Position numbers and translations under genes: made by a program
Notes under the pieces: model-generated
Database searches by the model: none
What the model saw: only the letters and a program-made list of their open reading frames with translations
What the model was told of the DNA's origin: nothing
Source: Piscinibacter defluvii
GTDB lineage: Bacteria; Pseudomonadota; Gammaproteobacteria; Burkholderiales; Burkholderiaceae_C
Direction: 5' to 3'
NCBI RefSeq assembly: GCF_004011805.1
Contig: NZ_RCHJ01000028.1
Span: forward strand, 1-64,000
Length of the DNA stretch: 64,000 bases
Shown: positions 62,341 to 64,000 of the stretch, piece after piece
Layout: the number at the start of each line of letters is the position of its first letter
Position numbering within the stretch: the first letter of the stretch is position 1

Positions 62341-64000
62341 CTACGCCTGTGCAGCCAGGCTCGCACCAAAGGCCTCGATCGTCTCTTCGCTGTCCCGACC
62401 CGCCACGGTCTTGCCGGTGGCCGCCTCGATCAAACCGAGCAAGGCAGCGGCACGCTGCTGGAGGAACGTTTGAAAGTCATCGGCCCGTAGCGCCGCCACG
62501 GGGATGCAGTGCGTGGCCAGAAAGCCGTCGAGCTCCGCGGCTGCGACCTTCTTCGACGTCTCGATCCGTTTCAGGTAGTGGGTCGGTGCGTCGCCACCGA
62601 TGGACCGGTTCGTCTCGGCAGCCAGCGGGGCCTTGTTGACGACGCTGTTCCACTTTTCCCGGGGCAGCTTGGCGTCTTCGCACCACTTGCGCGGGAAGAC
62701 ATGATGGATGTCGACGCTGCGCTCGAAGTAGGTGTGCAAGTCGATGGGCATGCCGGTGATGAAGTCACGCCCGCCTTGCTGCATCAGCAGCGCAGCCAGG
62801 CCCTTGTAGGCTGCGGCCAGGCGCGACTGCAGCGACAGCAGCCGCGTCGGGGCGAAGCTGGCATCGCGCACCGTGCGCGGCTCATCGCCACCGGCGATCC
62901 ATTGCGCCACGCCAGGCAGGTCCAGGCCGAACCGGGTTTCGTTGGCACTGCCGTACAGCTCGCCGAACACGCCGCACCAGTACCAGCGCAGCAGCTTTTG
63001 CCGGTTGCCGTGCTGATCAATCTGCGGGCCCAGGGCCGCACAGATGGCGGCCATCGGGATCAGCTGGGTGGCGTACGGCAGGCTGCGGGCATCGAAGATC
63101 TTCTGCTCGGCCAGCAGTTCGGCGGCCTTGCGGAAGCCCTGCTCCACGGCCGGGGCGTGCTTCTTGAAGCTGTCGAGCGTGAGCCGCAGCACGTCGGCAC
63201 GCTTGCACGCCACGGGCAGGTCTTTGTTGGCCAGGTGGCGCTCATAGCTGGCCAACAACGTGACCGCCGTCAGGAAGCTGGTGCCGTCCACGGCTTCCAG
63301 CACCGGGCGCTTGTCATGCAGCCGCTTCTCGCGTGCGGCCCAGTCGTCGCGAAGCTGGAACTCGTCGGCGGCGAAGGTGGCCGTCATCAGTTCAAAAACG
63401 GTCAGCGAGACGCCGCCCTGATTGACCTTCTCGAACACCTGGCAGACAGCCTCGCGCGGCGTGTCCACCGACATCTCGATGGCCGGCACCTTGAACTGCT
63501 GGAAGACGAGCCAGATCGCGTTCTTGAACTTCATCAAGAACATGGCGGCTTCGCTGTCACCGGCGTAGTGCTGGGAGTAGCCCATCTCCCACTTCATCAG
63601 TGCCTCGGTGTCGAACATCAGGAACAGCGGGAACAGGCGCTGGGCGTACTGGAGCTCAGGCGTGCTGAGGTCCAGATCGACCTTGCGGCCGAAGTCGCTG
63701 GTCTGCTTCAGCGTGGCGGGCACGGAGATGACGGCCTCCTCCCGGTCGCCCGCAGGGTCCAGGCACTTGGCCATGTCGAGGAAGTAGACACGCTGGATGC
63801 TCTCGCCCTTCTCGGTGCGCGTGTTCACGGGCTTGCCGCTGCGAAGGGCCAGGTACATCGAGGTCAGGCGCTGCTGCCCGTCGAGCACCAACTTCTTGGG
63901 CGGCGGTGCGGGCGTGAGAGACACGCCCTCGAAGAGGCGGGGCTTGAACGGCACACCCCCGGCCTCCAGAAACATGACAGCGCCGATGGGGTAGGACAAC
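62341..64000 (-). CDS. DUF262/HNH-family protein (GmrSD-like), 5' end outside window
   Basis: At least 553 residues; the frame stays open to the window edge and the expected N-terminal DUF262 start is missing. The DUF262 part has YPIGAVMFLE, KKLVLDGQQRLTSMYLAL and FEKVNQGGVSLTVFELM, as in GmrS-like NTP-dependent proteins. The C-terminal HNH-like nuclease is DIHHVFPRKWCED followed by NKAPLAAETNRSIGG. This two-domain build is that of type IV GmrSD restriction enzymes acting on modified phage DNA, and of related defence proteins. It is 42 bases upstream of the nucleotidyltransferase gene on the same strand. Confidence 0.87.
   Translation of the reverse strand, partial: LSYPIGAVMFLEAGGVPFKPRLFEGVSLTPAPPPKKLVLDGQQRLTSMYLALRSGKPVNTRTEKGESIQRVYFLDMAKCLDPAGDREEAVISVPATLKQTSDFGRKVDLDLSTPELQYAQRLFPLFLMFDTEALMKWEMGYSQHYAGDSEAAMFLMKFKNAIWLVFQQFKVPAIEMSVDTPREAVCQVFEKVNQGGVSLTVFELMTATFAADEFQLRDDWAAREKRLHDKRPVLEAVDGTSFLTAVTLLASYERHLANKDLPVACKRADVLRLTLDSFKKHAPAVEQGFRKAAELLAEQKIFDARSLPYATQLIPMAAICAALGPQIDQHGNRQKLLRWYWCGVFGELYGSANETRFGLDLPGVAQWIAGGDEPRTVRDASFAPTRLLSLQSRLAAAYKGLAALLMQQGGRDFITGMPIDLHTYFERSVDIHHVFPRKWCEDAKLPREKWNSVVNKAPLAAETNRSIGGDAPTHYLKRIETSKKVAAAELDGFLATHCIPVAALRADDFQTFLQQRAAALLGLIEAATGKTVAGRDSEETIEAFGASLAAQA

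Overview
The window is high-GC proteobacterial chromosome. Phasin, a cyanophycin synthetase pair with its ABC/DUF1854 neighbours, an E3 subunit carrying its own lipoyl domain, an APS-reductase cys operon with DUF934, and fdxA next to a thioredoxin-reductase-like ferredoxin reductase together point to Betaproteobacteria, order Burkholderiales. The Rubrivivax/Leptothrix/Ideonella side is my guess. Almost every base is coding, and no gene-free stretch exceeds about 260 bases.

Layout. 1-12 kb: a Lap-type surface-adhesion locus. It has the 3' part of a giant repeat adhesin (cut by the window start), a lapG-lapD control pair convergent to it, and a TolC-type outer-membrane channel divergent from lapG. 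The ABC and membrane-fusion parts of the type I exporter are not in the window. 12-18 kb: the pyruvate dehydrogenase operon aceE-aceF-lpdA (minus strand), with a candidate operator upstream. 18-25 kb: a PAS sensor kinase and FixJ-type regulator, folD, an M3 oligopeptidase and a secreted glutaredoxin-like protein. 25-35 kb: a cyanophycin locus. A CphA2-like enzyme and CphA1 are followed in the same direction by rmuC and an MFS transporter. Divergent from them is a PH-like/ABC exporter fusion with a DUF1854 partner. 35-41 kb: an ArsR/SRPBCC pair with a perfect 26-bp palindrome in front, then a tightly overlapping minus-strand operon (HDAC-like deacetylase, thioesterase, nitroreductase, NhaD-type antiporter, 2-hydroxyacid dehydrogenase). 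41-43 kb: a phasin with a good sigma70 promoter, a structured 3' region with a strong terminator, and a patatin-like lipoprotein. 42.6-49.4 kb: assimilatory sulfate reduction, TauE/SafE-cysI-DUF934-cysH-cysD-cysN-cobA. 49.5-51 kb: fdxA and ferredoxin-NADP reductase. 51-53.3 kb: a TPP riboswitch upstream of a TonB-dependent receptor, so probably thiamine or thiamine-precursor uptake.

A tRNA-Asn gene at 53.36 kb, followed by a strong two-way terminator, marks a sharp change in content. From there to the window end lies an all-minus-strand defence cluster: DUF262/HNH protein (N-terminus cut by the window end), winged-helix nucleotidyltransferase, HEPN protein, DUF4391 protein, type III Mod methyltransferase, AAA ATPase, DUF4276 protein and type III Res. 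The genes are packed with gaps or overlaps of a few bases. The ATPase/DUF4276 pair, nested between mod and res, is the least explained part and resembles two-gene ATPase plus TOPRIM defence modules. No integrase, IS element or CRISPR array is visible.

Start codons were chosen by Shine-Dalgarno match, overlap with the neighbour and family length. Function calls rest on recognising motifs by eye, without database searches.
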